NCBI RefSeq assembly: GCF_019805165.1
Contig: NZ_RWIJ01000003.1
Span: 248,001 to 312,000, forward strand
Direction: 5' to 3'
DNA from: Azospirillum sp. 412522
GTDB taxonomy: Bacteria; Pseudomonadota; Alphaproteobacteria; Azospirillales; Azospirillaceae
Length of the DNA stretch: 64,000 bases
Shown here: piece after piece, positions 37,088 through 46,841 of the stretch
How positions within the stretch are numbered: position 1 is the first letter of the stretch
Layout: the number at the start of each line of letters is the position of its first letter
Position numbers and translations under genes: made by a program
Notes under the pieces: model-generated
What the model was told of the DNA's origin: nothing
Databases searched by the model: none
Seen by the model: only the letters and a program-made list of their open reading frames with translations

Positions 37088-40000
37088 ATGGCACGGCTGC
37101 TGTCTCTCTTCTGGGTCCTGATGGTGATGGCTCTCGCGGCCGGTCCGGTACGGGCTGACTACACGCCGCCGGGCGCGCTTGCCGATGCGAGTGCCTATGC
37201 CAACGGCCTGCTGCTGAAATCGCCGCCGCAGCCGAAGCCGCAGGTCACCGCCGACCTGCTGAAGCAGGCACGCGCCGCGCGCGACCGCAAGGATATGGCC
37301 GGCGCCATCCAGGCCTATGAGAAGACCATCACCCAGGGCGGCGGCTCGCCGTCGGTCTGGCTGGAGCTGAGCGCCGCCTGGCAGGCCGCCACCCCGCCCA
37401 ACAAGGACCGCGCCCTGCAGAGCGCCGTGATGGCCGGGCAGTTCAACCCGAAGGACGAGGAGCGCGTCGCCATCCTCTGGCGCATCGCCACCCTGATGGA
37501 CGAGGCGTTCGGCAAGCCGGACGAGGCGGTCAAGGCCCTGAAGGCGATCCGCGACATCGCTCCGCGGATGGAGGCGGCGACGGTGGACGTCCAGGCGCCG
37601 AAGTTGGAGGAGCGCATCGTCGCCATGCGCCGCAAGGCCGGGCTGGCGCTGACCAACGTCGCCGTCAATGCGGAGGGCAGCAGCCCGAACGTCTGCTTCC
37701 AGTTCTCCGACCGGCTGAGCGTCAAGCAAGGCGTGCGCTTCGACGACTATGTCCGGGTCGAGCCGCCGACCAAGATCGCCATCGAGACTCGGGAGAACAA
37801 TCTGTGCCTGCGCGGTGTGAGCCATGGCACCGGCTACACCGTCACCCTGCGTCAGGGGCTGCCCGGCGAGGACGGCGTGGCGTTGAAGGCCGACGAGACC
37901 CAGCGCGTGCGCGTGCCCGACCGGCCGTCGATGGCCGCCTTCCGCGGCTCCGCCTACATCCTGCCGCGCAAGGGCGCCGACGGGATCCCTGTGGTCAGCG
38001 TCAACACCGACCGGCTCGACGTGTCGGTCTACCGCATCGCCGACCGGGCGCTGGTGTCCAACAAGTATGAAGGCAACATCTTCAACGAGCTGACCAGCTA
38101 TTCCGCCGACCGGCTGGCCCAGGAGAACGGCGAGCTGGTTTGGTCCGGCTCGCTGGAGGTGAAGGGGGAGCGCAACCGCGATACCACCGCGGCGATCCCG
38201 TTCCGTCAGGCCGTCGGCGACGATCCCAAGGCCGGCCTCTACGTCGTCACCGCCCGTCCGCATGACGTGGAGGAGTCCGACCGCTGGGACGCGCTGGCGA
38301 CCCAGTGGGTGCTGCTGTCCGACATCGGCCTGACCAGCTTCCGCGGCGCCGACGGGCTGACCGTCTTCGCCCGGTCCTTCGGCAGCGCCAAGCCGCTGCC
38401 GGGAGTCGACGTGGCGCTGGTCGCCCGCAACAATTCCGAACTGGCCCGTGCCAAGACCGACGAGTTCGGCCGCGCCCGCTTCGCGCCCGGCCTGCTGAAG
38501 ACCGGCGGCAACGCGCCCGAGATGGTGATGGCCTATCTCGGCACCGACTTCGCCATGCAGGACCTCACCGGCGCCGCCTTCGACCTCAGCGACCGCGGGG
38601 TCGGCGGGCGTCCGGCGCCGGGGCCGATGGACGCCTTCGTCTATTCCGACCGCGGCGTGTACCGCCAGGGCGAGACGGTGAACCTGTCGATCCTGCTGCG
38701 CGACGACAAGACCGAGGCGGTCGATAATTTCCCGTTGACGGTCAAGGTCCTGCGTCCCAGCGGCACCGAATATTACAGCGGCGCCCTGAAGGGCCAGGAG
38801 GCCGGCGGCTTCTTCCTGCCGCTGACCCTGACCCGCACCGCGCCGCTCGGCGGTTGGGAGGTTCAGGTCTACAGCGACCCGAAGGGCGAGCCGATCGGCC
38901 GCGGCTCGTTCCAGGTAGAGGATTTCGTGCCGGTCAAGCTGGCGCTCGACGTCACCGCCAGTGCGCCGATCCTGGTGCCGGGCCAGCCCTTCGAGGTGAC
39001 GGCGCAGGGCCGCTTCCTCTATGGGCCGCCGGCCGCCGGGCTGGACGGCACCGCCGAGGTGGCGCTGAAGACCGACCCGATGCCTTATCCGGCCTTCAAG
39101 GACTATCGCTTCGGCCGGGTGCAGGACAATCCCACCGAGCGGCTCGACCCGCTGGAATTCCCGACCACCGACGAGCAGGGGGTGTCGCACGTCGCCGTGA
39201 CCCTGCCGGAAGTGCCGGACACCAGCAAGCCGCTGCGCGCCGACATCCGCGTCACCCTGTCCGAGCCGGGCGGGCGTCCGGTCAGCAAGTCGGTGAGCGT
39301 CCCGGTGCGGCCGAAGACCCATGCGCTGGGCCTGCGCCCGCGCTTCGACGGGCGCGTCGGCGAAGGGAGCGAGGCCGCCTTCGACCTCGTCGCCGTGGCA
39401 CCGGACGGCAGCGCAATCGCCAAGCCCGGCATCAAGTGGGAATTGGTTGAGGAGCGCGTCTCCTTCGTCTGGTACCGCCGCGATGGCCGCTACAGCTACA
39501 ACGCCACGGTGCGCGACGTGCCGCTGGCGTCCGGCACCGTCGATATCGCCGCCGACAAGCCTGCACTGGTGGCGCTGGGCAAGCGCGACTTCGGCCGCTA
39601 CCGGCTGGAGGTGACCGACAAGGCGGCGGGCGTGGCCAGCTCCTACCGCTTCTATTCCGGCTGGGCGAGCGGCGACGAGACCGCCGACATCCCGGACAAG
39701 CTGGAGGTCTCCACCGACAGGCAGTCCTACAAGCCGGGTGACACTGCCCGCATCCGCGTCGCTCCGCCCTTCGCCGGCGAACTGCTGGTGACGGTGGCGA
39801 CCGATCGCATCTTCGACGTGCGCACCATTTCGGTTCCGGCCGAAGGGGCGACGGTGGAGATCCCGGTCGATGCCGCCTGGGGGCCGGGGGCCTATGTCAC
39901 CGCCACCGCCTACCGTCCGCCGGTCAAGGGCCGGGAGCGGCAGCCGGTGCGCGCCATGGGCGTCGCCTGGGTCGGCGTCGATCCATCGGTCCGCACGATG

Positions 40001-42298
40001 ACCGTCGCGCTGGACGCGCCGCAGGTGATGCGTCCGCGCAGCCGGCTGGAGGTCGGAGTGAAGGTGGCCGCGGCCGACGGCGGGTCGATGCAGGATACCT
40101 ACGTCACGCTGGCCGCGGTGGACGAGGGCATCCTGCGCCTGACCGACTTCGCCAGCCCGCAGCCGGAGAAGCATTATTTCGGCAAGCGCCGGCTGGGTCT
40201 GGACATCCGCGACGATTACGGCCGGCTGATCGACCCGCTGGACGGCCCCTATGGCGCCATGCGCCAGGGCGGCGATTCCAGCGGCGCCGGCCTGCCGGTG
40301 GTGCCCTTCACCGTGGTCTCGCTGTTCCAAGGGCCGGTGAAGGTGGGGGCCGACGGCACCGCCCGCATCGGCTTCGACGTGCCGGACTTCAACGGCGAGC
40401 TCCGCCTGATGGCGGTGGCCTACAGCCGCGGCCGGGTCGGCTCCGCCGCCGGGCCGGTGACGGTTCGCGATCCTCTGGTCGCCGACGCCATCTTCCCGCG
40501 CTTCCTCGCCCCCGGCGACGACAGCCGCGTCACCCTGTCGCTGCACAATGTCGAGGCGGCGGCCGGCACCTATGAGGTCGCGGTCACCGCCCAGGACGCG
40601 GTGTCGGTGGAGGGCGGCAACCTCTCGGTTCCGCTGGCGAAGGGCGAGCGCAAGACGCTGGTGGTGCCGCTGAAGGGTGTCGCCGCCGGCATCGGGCACG
40701 TCACCGTGGCGGTGAAGGGACCGGAGAACCTGGCGCTGAACCACGAGTATGGCATCACCGTCCGCCCGGCGCGCTCGGTCGAGACCCAGTTCGTCACCCG
40801 CCAGATCGCGCCCGGCGAGAGCGTCCGCTTCGACGGGGCGGAGCTTGCCACCTATCTGCCGGGAACCACCAGCTGGTCGGCCAGCTTCACCACCGCGCCG
40901 CCCTTCGACGTCGGCGGTATCCTGCGGGCGCTCGACCGCTATCCGTTCGGCTGCCTGGAGCAGACCGTCAGCCGTGCCCTGCCGCTGCTGGTGGTGAGCG
41001 ACGTCGAGCTGGCGCTGGGCAAGGACCGCAAGCCGGACGACGGCCTGCAGGCGCGGGTCCAGCAGGCGATCTCCCGCACGCTGGACAAGCAGCGCTTCGA
41101 CGGGGCCTTCGGCCTGTGGGGCGCCCATGACGAGGCCGACGGCTGGCTGAGCGCCTATGCCACCGAGTTCCTGGTCCGCGCCAAGCAGAAGGGCGAGGCG
41201 GTGCCGGACAAGCCGCTGACCGATGCGCTCGGCTGGCTCCGTCAGCGCGCCATCGCCAGCGCATCGGATCCGGGGGAACTGGCGGTGCGCGCCTATGCCC
41301 TGCACACGCTGGCGCTGGCCGGGGTGTCGCTGCCGGGGCCGGCGCGCTATCTGCACGACACCGCGCTGGAGAAGCTGCCGACGCCGCTCGCCAAGGGGCA
41401 GCTCGGCGCCGCTCTGGCCCGGATGGGCGACCAGGAGCGGGCAGCCAGCGCCTTCGACAGCGCCGTCGGCCATCTGGCGCGCGAGGAGTGGCATGTCGAT
41501 TACGGCTCCACTGTCCGCGATGCCGCGGCGCTGGTGGCGCTGATGACCGAGGTCAACATGGCGGGCAACCGCATCCCGGCGCTGATCGACCGTCTGCCGG
41601 CCTCCGCCACTGCCGCCAACCGCACCAACACGCAGGAAAAGGCGTGGTCGGTGCTGGCCGCCGACGCGCTGCTGCGCGGCGCGCCGGCCAAGGTCGAAGT
41701 GACTTTGGGCGGTGCGAAGAAGGACGGGTCGCGGGTCGACCTGACTCCGACGCTGGCCCAGTTGAAGGCCGGCATCCCGGTCGCCAACGCCGGCAAGGCG
41801 GCGGTGTGGCAGGCGGTGTCGCTGTCCGGCGTGCCGGTCGCGCCGCAGCCGGCGGCGCGCGAGGGGCTGCGCATCAAGCGCAACTTCTTCACCCGCAAGG
41901 GCGAGGTGCTGAACCTCGACACCATCAAGCAGAACGACGTCTTCGTCGTCGTGCTGGAGGGCGAGGCCAACACCAAGCTGTTCCACCAGGGCATGGTCAC
42001 CCATGCGCTGCCGGCCGGCTGGGAGATTGAGAACGCCAAGCTGGGCGGCGGCACGCCGGAGGAGATGCAGTGGCTGGGCGACCTCAGCTACACCCGCACG
42101 ACCGAGGCGCGCGACGACCGCTATGTCGCCGCGGTGGACCTGACCGAAGACCAGCAGACCTTCAAGCTGGCCTTTATCGTCCGCGCCATCACCCCCGGCA
42201 CCTATGAACTGCCGGGCGCGACGGTGGAGGATATGTACAAGCCGCGCTTCTTCGCCCGCCAGACCACCGGGCGGATCACCGTCCGTCCGGCGGAGTGA
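37088..42298 (+). CDS. Alpha-2-macroglobulin family protein (YfhM-like)
   Basis: This very large exported protein (1736 residues) has a signal peptide (about 1-23, ending VRA) and no lipobox cysteine, so it should be soluble in the periplasm. An N-terminal part (about 50-170) is helical and repeat-like, with RDRKDMAGAIQAYEKTI resembling a TPR helix pair. The macroglobulin domains follow. The thioester motif CLEQ is intact at residues 1289-1292, as needed to trap proteases covalently, and the receptor-like domain closes the chain. Bacterial members protect the cell from host or rival proteases. The stop is three bases before the PBP1C gene, the conserved partner in enterobacteria. Confidence 0.95.
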   Translation: MARLLSLFWVLMVMALAAGPVRADYTPPGALADASAYANGLLLKSPPQPKPQVTADLLKQARAARDRKDMAGAIQAYEKTITQGGGSPSVWLELSAAWQAATPPNKDRALQSAVMAGQFNPKDEERVAILWRIATLMDEAFGKPDEAVKALKAIRDIAPRMEAATVDVQAPKLEERIVAMRRKAGLALTNVAVNAEGSSPNVCFQFSDRLSVKQGVRFDDYVRVEPPTKIAIETRENNLCLRGVSHGTGYTVTLRQGLPGEDGVALKADETQRVRVPDRPSMAAFRGSAYILPRKGADGIPVVSVNTDRLDVSVYRIADRALVSNKYEGNIFNELTSYSADRLAQENGELVWSGSLEVKGERNRDTTAAIPFRQAVGDDPKAGLYVVTARPHDVEESDRWDALATQWVLLSDIGLTSFRGADGLTVFARSFGSAKPLPGVDVALVARNNSELARAKTDEFGRARFAPGLLKTGGNAPEMVMAYLGTDFAMQDLTGAAFDLSDRGVGGRPAPGPMDAFVYSDRGVYRQGETVNLSILLRDDKTEAVDNFPLTVKVLRPSGTEYYSGALKGQEAGGFFLPLTLTRTAPLGGWEVQVYSDPKGEPIGRGSFQVEDFVPVKLALDVTASAPILVPGQPFEVTAQGRFLYGPPAAGLDGTAEVALKTDPMPYPAFKDYRFGRVQDNPTERLDPLEFPTTDEQGVSHVAVTLPEVPDTSKPLRADIRVTLSEPGGRPVSKSVSVPVRPKTHALGLRPRFDGRVGEGSEAAFDLVAVAPDGSAIAKPGIKWELVEERVSFVWYRRDGRYSYNATVRDVPLASGTVDIAADKPALVALGKRDFGRYRLEVTDKAAGVASSYRFYSGWASGDETADIPDKLEVSTDRQSYKPGDTARIRVAPPFAGELLVTVATDRIFDVRTISVPAEGATVEIPVDAAWGPGAYVTATAYRPPVKGRERQPVRAMGVAWVGVDPSVRTMTVALDAPQVMRPRSRLEVGVKVAAADGGSMQDTYVTLAAVDEGILRLTDFASPQPEKHYFGKRRLGLDIRDDYGRLIDPLDGPYGAMRQGGDSSGAGLPVVPFTVVSLFQGPVKVGADGTARIGFDVPDFNGELRLMAVAYSRGRVGSAAGPVTVRDPLVADAIFPRFLAPGDDSRVTLSLHNVEAAAGTYEVAVTAQDAVSVEGGNLSVPLAKGERKTLVVPLKGVAAGIGHVTVAVKGPENLALNHEYGITVRPARSVETQFVTRQIAPGESVRFDGAELATYLPGTTSWSASFTTAPPFDVGGILRALDRYPFGCLEQTVSRALPLLVVSDVELALGKDRKPDDGLQARVQQAISRTLDKQRFDGAFGLWGAHDEADGWLSAYATEFLVRAKQKGEAVPDKPLTDALGWLRQRAIASASDPGELAVRAYALHTLALAGVSLPGPARYLHDTALEKLPTPLAKGQLGAALARMGDQERAASAFDSAVGHLAREEWHVDYGSTVRDAAALVALMTEVNMAGNRIPALIDRLPASATAANRTNTQEKAWSVLAADALLRGAPAKVEVTLGGAKKDGSRVDLTPTLAQLKAGIPVANAGKAAVWQAVSLSGVPVAPQPAAREGLRIKRNFFTRKGEVLNLDTIKQNDVFVVVLEGEANTKLFHQGMVTHALPAGWEIENAKLGGGTPEEMQWLGDLSYTRTTEARDDRYVAAVDLTEDQQTFKLAFIVRAITPGTYELPGATVEDMYKPRFFARQTTGRITVRPAE

Positions 42299-42301
42299 CG
42301 A

Positions 42302-44386
42302 TTGGCGCGGGCTTGGGTGCGTAACGTCTGGGTTCGGCGGACGGGAATGGCGGCGGCCAGTGTCGCCGCCGTTCTGGGAACGGCGCTGCTGCTTGACCGG
42401 CTGTTCCCGCCGCCGCTCGACCGTCTGTCCGACCTGTCGGTGACCGTCACCGATCGCAAGGGCCAGCCGCTCCGCGTCTTCACCAACGGGGCGGGGGCAT
42501 GGCGGCTGCCGGCGACGGTCGATGACGTGTCCCCGCTGTTCGTCGAACTGCTGCTGGCCTATGAGGACCAGCGGTTCGAAAGCCATGCCGGCGTCGATCC
42601 GCTGGCCGTCCTGCGCGCGGCTGCGCAGAATCTCGGGGCGGGGAGGGTGGTCTCCGGCGCCTCCACCATCACCATGCAGGTCGCCCGCCTGCTGGAGCCG
42701 CGTCCGCGCACCTTCGGAGCCAAGCTGATCGAGGCGGCGCGCGCGGCTCAGCTGGAATGGCGCTACAGCAAGCGCGACATCCTCGGCATGTATCTGACGC
42801 TCGCCCCCTATGGCGGCAACATCGAGGGGATCCGCGCCGCCTCCCTGATGCTCCTGGGCAAGGCGCCGGTGGAACTGGACGCGGCGGAGGCGGCGCTGCT
42901 GGTCTCGCTGCCGCAATCCCCCTCGCACCTGCGGCCCGACCGCTATCCGGAGAGGGCGCGGGCGGCGCGGGACAAGGTGCTGGACCGGGTGGCGGAGGCG
43001 AGCGCCCTGTCGCCCAAGGCGGTGGCGGAGGCGAAATCGCTGCCGGTGCCATCGGCCCGCCTGCCCCTGCCGGCCTCCGCCCCGCATCTGGCCGACCGGC
43101 TGCGCAACGCCAACCCCGGCCGGGCGGAAATCGTCACCACCATCGACGGCACCCTGCAGCAGGCGGTCGAGGCGCTGGGGCGGCGGGCGGCGGAGACGCT
43201 GAACCCACAGGCCGGGCTGGCGGTGCTGGTGGTGGACAACCGCGACCGCTCGGTGCTGGCCTATCTCGGCAGTCCGAACGCGCTGGACGAGACCCGGCAG
43301 GGGCCGATCGATATGGTGCGGGCGGTACGCTCACCGGGGTCGGCGCTGAAGCCCTTCATCTATGGGCTTGGCTTCGACGATGGCATCATCCATCCGCTGA
43401 CCCAGATCGCCGACGTCTCCACCCGCTTCGGCGACTGGGCGCCGCGTAACTTCGACCGCAGCTTCACCGGCGACCTGACGGTGATGGAGGCCCTGCAGCG
43501 CTCGCTGAACGTACCGGCGGTGCTGGTGCTCGACCGCGTCGGGCCGCTGCGCTTCGCCGAGGCGCTGCGCAAGGCAGGATCCCGGCTGGTGCTGCCGGGC
43601 GGCACGACGTTGCCGGGGCTGCCGGTGGCGCTCGGCGGGGCATCGATCAGCCTGTGGGACATCACGATGCTCTACAGCGGGCTGGCGCGCGACGGGCAGG
43701 TCGCGCCGCTGCGCACCCGGGTGGACGGACCCGGCGGGGCGGAGCAGCGGCTGCTGTCGGCCACCGCGGCGCAGCAGGTGCGGGCGATCCTGGAAGGCTC
43801 TCCGCCGCCGCCGGGCGTGGTGCAGGCGCAGGAACTGCGCGGCAGCGGGCCGGTCGCGTTGAAGACCGGCACCAGCTATGGCTTCCGTGACGCCTGGGCC
43901 TTCGGCGTCACCGGGCGCCATACGGTCGGCGTGTGGGTCGGGCGGCCGGACGGCACGCCCAGCCCCGACCATTATGGTCGCAACACCGCCGCCCCGCTGC
44001 TGTTCGAAGTGTTCGACCGGCTGCCGGCCGAACGTGGCCGTCCCGCCGGTCCGGTGAGGAACGAGGCGCCGCCGGAGCTTCTGCGCCGACTGCGGCCGGG
44101 GGAAATCGAGTTGGCCGGGCCACGGCAGACCGACCGGCTGCACCTGACCTTCCCGGTCAGCGACATGGTGCTGGAGGCGCTGGGGCCGGACGGCAAGGGG
44201 GAGCCGATGACCCTCACCGCCAGCGGCGGACGTCGGCCGCTGTCCTGGCTGATCGACGGGCGGCGGATCGCCCAGTCGCCCATCGCGCGCGAGGTGGTGT
44301 GGCGGCCCGAGGGTCCCGGAGTGGTGCGGGTCACCGTCCTGGATGCCGACGGCCGCAGCGACAGCGCGACCGTCGAGATCCGCTGA
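42302..44386 (+). CDS. pbpC: Penicillin-binding protein 1C
   Basis: The 694-residue enzyme has a short N-terminal membrane anchor (about 15-34), a glycosyltransferase domain with EDQRFESHAGVDP (catalytic Glu) and GASTITMQVARLL, and a transpeptidase domain with Ser347 in SALK (347-350), an SLN triad and KTGTS at 521-525, followed by a C-terminal domain of about 90 residues. It polymerises and cross-links peptidoglycan and is thought to repair the wall damaged by attackers detected by the neighbouring alpha-2-macroglobulin. Its TTG start has GGCGGAG six bases upstream, inside the preceding stop region. An ATG at 42347 would remove part of the anchor. Confidence 0.94.
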   Translation: MARAWVRNVWVRRTGMAAASVAAVLGTALLLDRLFPPPLDRLSDLSVTVTDRKGQPLRVFTNGAGAWRLPATVDDVSPLFVELLLAYEDQRFESHAGVDPLAVLRAAAQNLGAGRVVSGASTITMQVARLLEPRPRTFGAKLIEAARAAQLEWRYSKRDILGMYLTLAPYGGNIEGIRAASLMLLGKAPVELDAAEAALLVSLPQSPSHLRPDRYPERARAARDKVLDRVAEASALSPKAVAEAKSLPVPSARLPLPASAPHLADRLRNANPGRAEIVTTIDGTLQQAVEALGRRAAETLNPQAGLAVLVVDNRDRSVLAYLGSPNALDETRQGPIDMVRAVRSPGSALKPFIYGLGFDDGIIHPLTQIADVSTRFGDWAPRNFDRSFTGDLTVMEALQRSLNVPAVLVLDRVGPLRFAEALRKAGSRLVLPGGTTLPGLPVALGGASISLWDITMLYSGLARDGQVAPLRTRVDGPGGAEQRLLSATAAQQVRAILEGSPPPPGVVQAQELRGSGPVALKTGTSYGFRDAWAFGVTGRHTVGVWVGRPDGTPSPDHYGRNTAAPLLFEVFDRLPAERGRPAGPVRNEAPPELLRRLRPGEIELAGPRQTDRLHLTFPVSDMVLEALGPDGKGEPMTLTASGGRRPLSWLIDGRRIAQSPIAREVVWRPEGPGVVRVTVLDADGRSDSATVEIR

Positions 44387-44391
44387 AAATT

Positions 44392-44601
44392 CTACGACGC
44401 GCGCCGCATGCCGAAGGGGCTGTCGTCGCGCTGGCTCCAGACCCGCGTGCGGACGCGCATCTGCTTCTGGCAATCCTCCGAGCAATAGAGCGGCGCCGGC
44501 CCCCGCGTGGACGGGCGGACGAAGGGGCGGCCGCAGCAGGCGCAATGCAGTTGGCGGGTTGCGGTGTGCGGGATGGTGGCCGAACGGGCGGGGGCGGACA
44601 T
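44392..44601 (-). CDS. Small Cys-cluster (zinc-finger-like) protein
   Basis: The 69-residue protein contains C-x2-C (LHCACCGRPF) and, 18 residues on, C-x3-C (LYCSEDCQKQ), a geometry typical of a small zinc ribbon. It is followed by an Arg-rich tail. No Shine-Dalgarno is visible at ATG 44601; ATG 44664 would add 21 residues. Its stop lies five bases from the convergent pbpC stop. A second short protein with CACCG occurs at 58934. I know no function; a nucleic-acid-binding or metal-binding role is possible. Confidence 0.6.
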   Translation of the reverse strand: MSAPARSATIPHTATRQLHCACCGRPFVRPSTRGPAPLYCSEDCQKQMRVRTRVWSQRDDSPFGMRRAS

Positions 44602-44760
44602 CTTGGAAGGAGTTTGTTGGTTTCGGGTGACCGCCAATATAGGGGCGGTGTGTTGCAGTTCCATGTTCGGGAAAACGCCTAGGACTGAATGGTTAGGAGC
44701 CCTGTTCGGCAGTCGGAGGCGGTTGACCGTCTTCACCTGAAGGCCTATCTGAAAAGGCTG

Positions 44761-45177
44761 ATGACAGGCGGGAGCGGTGCGGTGCCGGAAAGCGTCACCG
44801 ACTGGATGCGGAGGCTGGGTGGTATCGCGGGGGCGATGGTCCTCGTGATGCTTGGCCTGCTGCTGTGGTCGGGCGCCGCCGCCGCGGCGTGTCCGCATGA
44901 CCGGGCCGGTTCGTCGGCCGCCGTCGCGTCGCATCATGTTTCCCATGCGATGGGCGCGGAAAGGACGGGCAATGGCCGCTACATGCCGGGTCGGTCGCAT
45001 CATGCGCTGCAGCCCTGCTGTGCCGGTATGGCCTGTGCCGCCTTGGCCGTCGGTCTGTTGGATGCCGAGGTGATGTCGCCGCCCGGCTCGACCGGGCCAC
45101 GTCTGGGCTGGGCCAGCGGACCGTTGCGCGAGGGGCTGGGCTTGCGCCCCGATCTGCCGCCGCCGCGGCTGGGATGA
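44761..45177 (+). CDS. Secreted Cys/His/Met-containing protein next to multicopper oxidase
   Basis: The 138-residue protein has an N-terminal signal-like helix (about 20-43, ending AAAA-A). The mature part holds scattered metal ligands: CPHDRAG, SHHVSHAMG, a SRSHHALQPCCAGMACAAL stretch with three Cys, and Met residues. Its content and its place directly upstream of the CopA-like oxidase suggest a periplasmic copper-binding or copper-responsive accessory protein, similar in spirit to CopL-like proteins. AAAAGG precedes the ATG. The function is inferred from context only. Confidence 0.65.
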   Translation: MTGGSGAVPESVTDWMRRLGGIAGAMVLVMLGLLLWSGAAAAACPHDRAGSSAAVASHHVSHAMGAERTGNGRYMPGRSHHALQPCCAGMACAALAVGLLDAEVMSPPGSTGPRLGWASGPLREGLGLRPDLPPPRLG

Positions 45178-45260
45178 TCCCTGTCTGCCGCTGATTGCAC
45201 CGGCGATCCCGTGCGGCATCATCGCTCGTCCTGTCTTCTTCCAATGATCCGGAGTCCGTC

Positions 45261-46796
45261 ATGACTCTCGTGCTTTCCCGCCGCCGTCTTCTGTCGACGG
45301 CGGTGGCCGGCGGCTGTGCCGCCCTTTTCCCCGCCATTCCCCGCTCCGCCCTCGCCGCCTCCTCCTCTGGCGATGCCGCGCGCCTGACCGTCGATCGCCG
45401 CACCCTGGAGGTGAACGGCAAGGCGGCCAGCGTATTCGGCATCCGCCAGCCCGACGGTACCCATGGATTGACCCTGGATCCCGGCCGGCGCTTTCTGGTC
45501 GACCTCGCCAACCGGGCCGGGGAGGATACGGTCATCCACTGGCACGGCCAGACCCCGCCCTACGTCCAGGACGGCGTCATCGACAGGAACCGGCCGGCGA
45601 TCCGCAGCGGCGAATCCGTCCGCTACGACTTCGTGGCGCGTACCGGGACCCATTGGATGCATTCCCATCACGGGATGCAGGAGCAACTGCTGATGGCGGC
45701 ACCGCTGGTGGTCCGCAGTGAGGAGGACCGACGCGCCGACGAACAGGAGGTGATCATCCTGCTGCACGATTTCACCTTCCGCGATCCGGCCGAGATTCTG
45801 GCTTCCCTCGGCGGTTCGTCCGGTGGGATGGCGCATGGCGGGCATGGCACTGCCCCGGCGCAGGGCGCCATGAACCATGGCGCCATGAATCATGGAGCGA
45901 TGGCCCATGGCGCTATGGATCACGGTGCCATGGGGCAGGGCTCCGGCCATGATATGACCGGCATGTCCGGCGGCATGGTGATGGATCTGAACGACGTCGA
46001 TTACGATGCCTACCTCGCCAACGACCGTACGCTCGCCGATCCGGAGGTGGTGCGCGTGGAGCGGGGCGGACGGGTGCGATTGCGTGTCATCAACGGCGCC
46101 ACCTCGACCGCCTTCCATCTCGACCTCGGGCGGCTGACCGGGCAGGTGATCGCGGCCGACGGCAATCCGGTCCATCCGGTTGCGGGCAGTCGATTCGCGA
46201 TCAGCATGGGGCAGCGGTTGGACATCCGCCTGACCCTGCCGGGCGAAGGCGGCGCCTTCCCGATCCTTGCCCTGCGCGAGGGGGCTGTGCAGCGCACCGG
46301 CCTCATCCTCGCCACAGCCGGTGCGACGGTGGAGAAGGTCGCGCAGACCGGCGAGGCGCAGACCGACCCGCTGGATCTGTCACTCGAACGGCAACTGGTC
46401 GCTGTGACGCCGTTGGCGACCCGCGCGGCGGATCTGACGCGGCGGATGCAACTGACCGGATCGATGGTGCCCTATGTCTGGAGCCTGGACGGCCTGACCT
46501 TTGGCGAGCACCGGCCGCTTCTGGTCCGCCACGGTCAACGGGTGGAGCTGACCTTCGAGAGTGCGTCGATGATGGCGCACCCCATGCACCTGCACGGCCA
46601 CCATTTCCAGGTGGTGGCGATCGATGGCCGGCCGGTGGCGGGAGCGGTGCGCGACACCGTTCTGGTGCCGATGATGGGCAACGTGACCGTCGCCTTCGAC
46701 GCCGACAACCCCGGCCGCTGGCCGCTGCACTGTCACAACCTGCTGCACATGGCGACGGGGATGATGACGGAAGTGGTGTATGAGGGCTTCGTTTGA
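45261..46796 (+). CDS. Multicopper oxidase, CopA-like
   Basis: The 511-residue enzyme has a twin-arginine leader (SRRRLLSTAVAGG) ending near residue 32 and three cupredoxin domains. Copper ligands are visible: HWHG and HSHHG for the type 3 centre in domain 1, and HPMHLHGHH and HCHNLLHMATGM in the last domain for the type 1 and 2/3 centres. Between domains 1 and 2 lies a Met/His-rich insert (about residues 190-235) containing a 15-base tandem repeat. Such inserts bind extra copper. The protein should be exported folded by Tat and oxidise Cu(I) as a resistance step. GGAG lies six bases before the ATG. Confidence 0.94.
   Translation: MTLVLSRRRLLSTAVAGGCAALFPAIPRSALAASSSGDAARLTVDRRTLEVNGKAASVFGIRQPDGTHGLTLDPGRRFLVDLANRAGEDTVIHWHGQTPPYVQDGVIDRNRPAIRSGESVRYDFVARTGTHWMHSHHGMQEQLLMAAPLVVRSEEDRRADEQEVIILLHDFTFRDPAEILASLGGSSGGMAHGGHGTAPAQGAMNHGAMNHGAMAHGAMDHGAMGQGSGHDMTGMSGGMVMDLNDVDYDAYLANDRTLADPEVVRVERGGRVRLRVINGATSTAFHLDLGRLTGQVIAADGNPVHPVAGSRFAISMGQRLDIRLTLPGEGGAFPILALREGAVQRTGLILATAGATVEKVAQTGEAQTDPLDLSLERQLVAVTPLATRAADLTRRMQLTGSMVPYVWSLDGLTFGEHRPLLVRHGQRVELTFESASMMAHPMHLHGHHFQVVAIDGRPVAGAVRDTVLVPMMGNVTVAFDADNPGRWPLHCHNLLHMATGMMTEVVYEGFV
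45867..45941 (+). repeat. 15-base tandem repeat in the multicopper oxidase
   Basis: Four full units encoding Ala-Met-(Asn/Ala/Asp)-His-Gly at 45867-45881, 45882-45896, 45897-45911 and 45912-45926, plus a degenerate fifth unit (Ala-Met-Gly-Gln-Gly), stay in frame. They lengthen the metal-binding insert. Wobble differences (GCC/GCG/GCT, CAT/CAC) indicate older divergence rather than very recent slippage. Confidence 0.9.
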
Positions 46797-46841
46797 GGCA
46801 TTGGGGAGAGCATGGGGGCGGCGACGTCCCAATGCTCTCCC

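Noticed and set aside
37067..43087. A minus-strand open frame of about 2000 codons opposite the macroglobulin and PBP1C genes
   Set aside because: It is a by-product of high GC on the opposite strand. Its translation is Arg/Gly/His-rich and has no domain signature, while the plus strand encodes two clear families.
45867..45941. Short tandem repeat as a possible CRISPR or regulatory repeat
   Set aside because: It is in frame inside the multicopper oxidase, encodes a repeated Met/His peptide and has no spacers.
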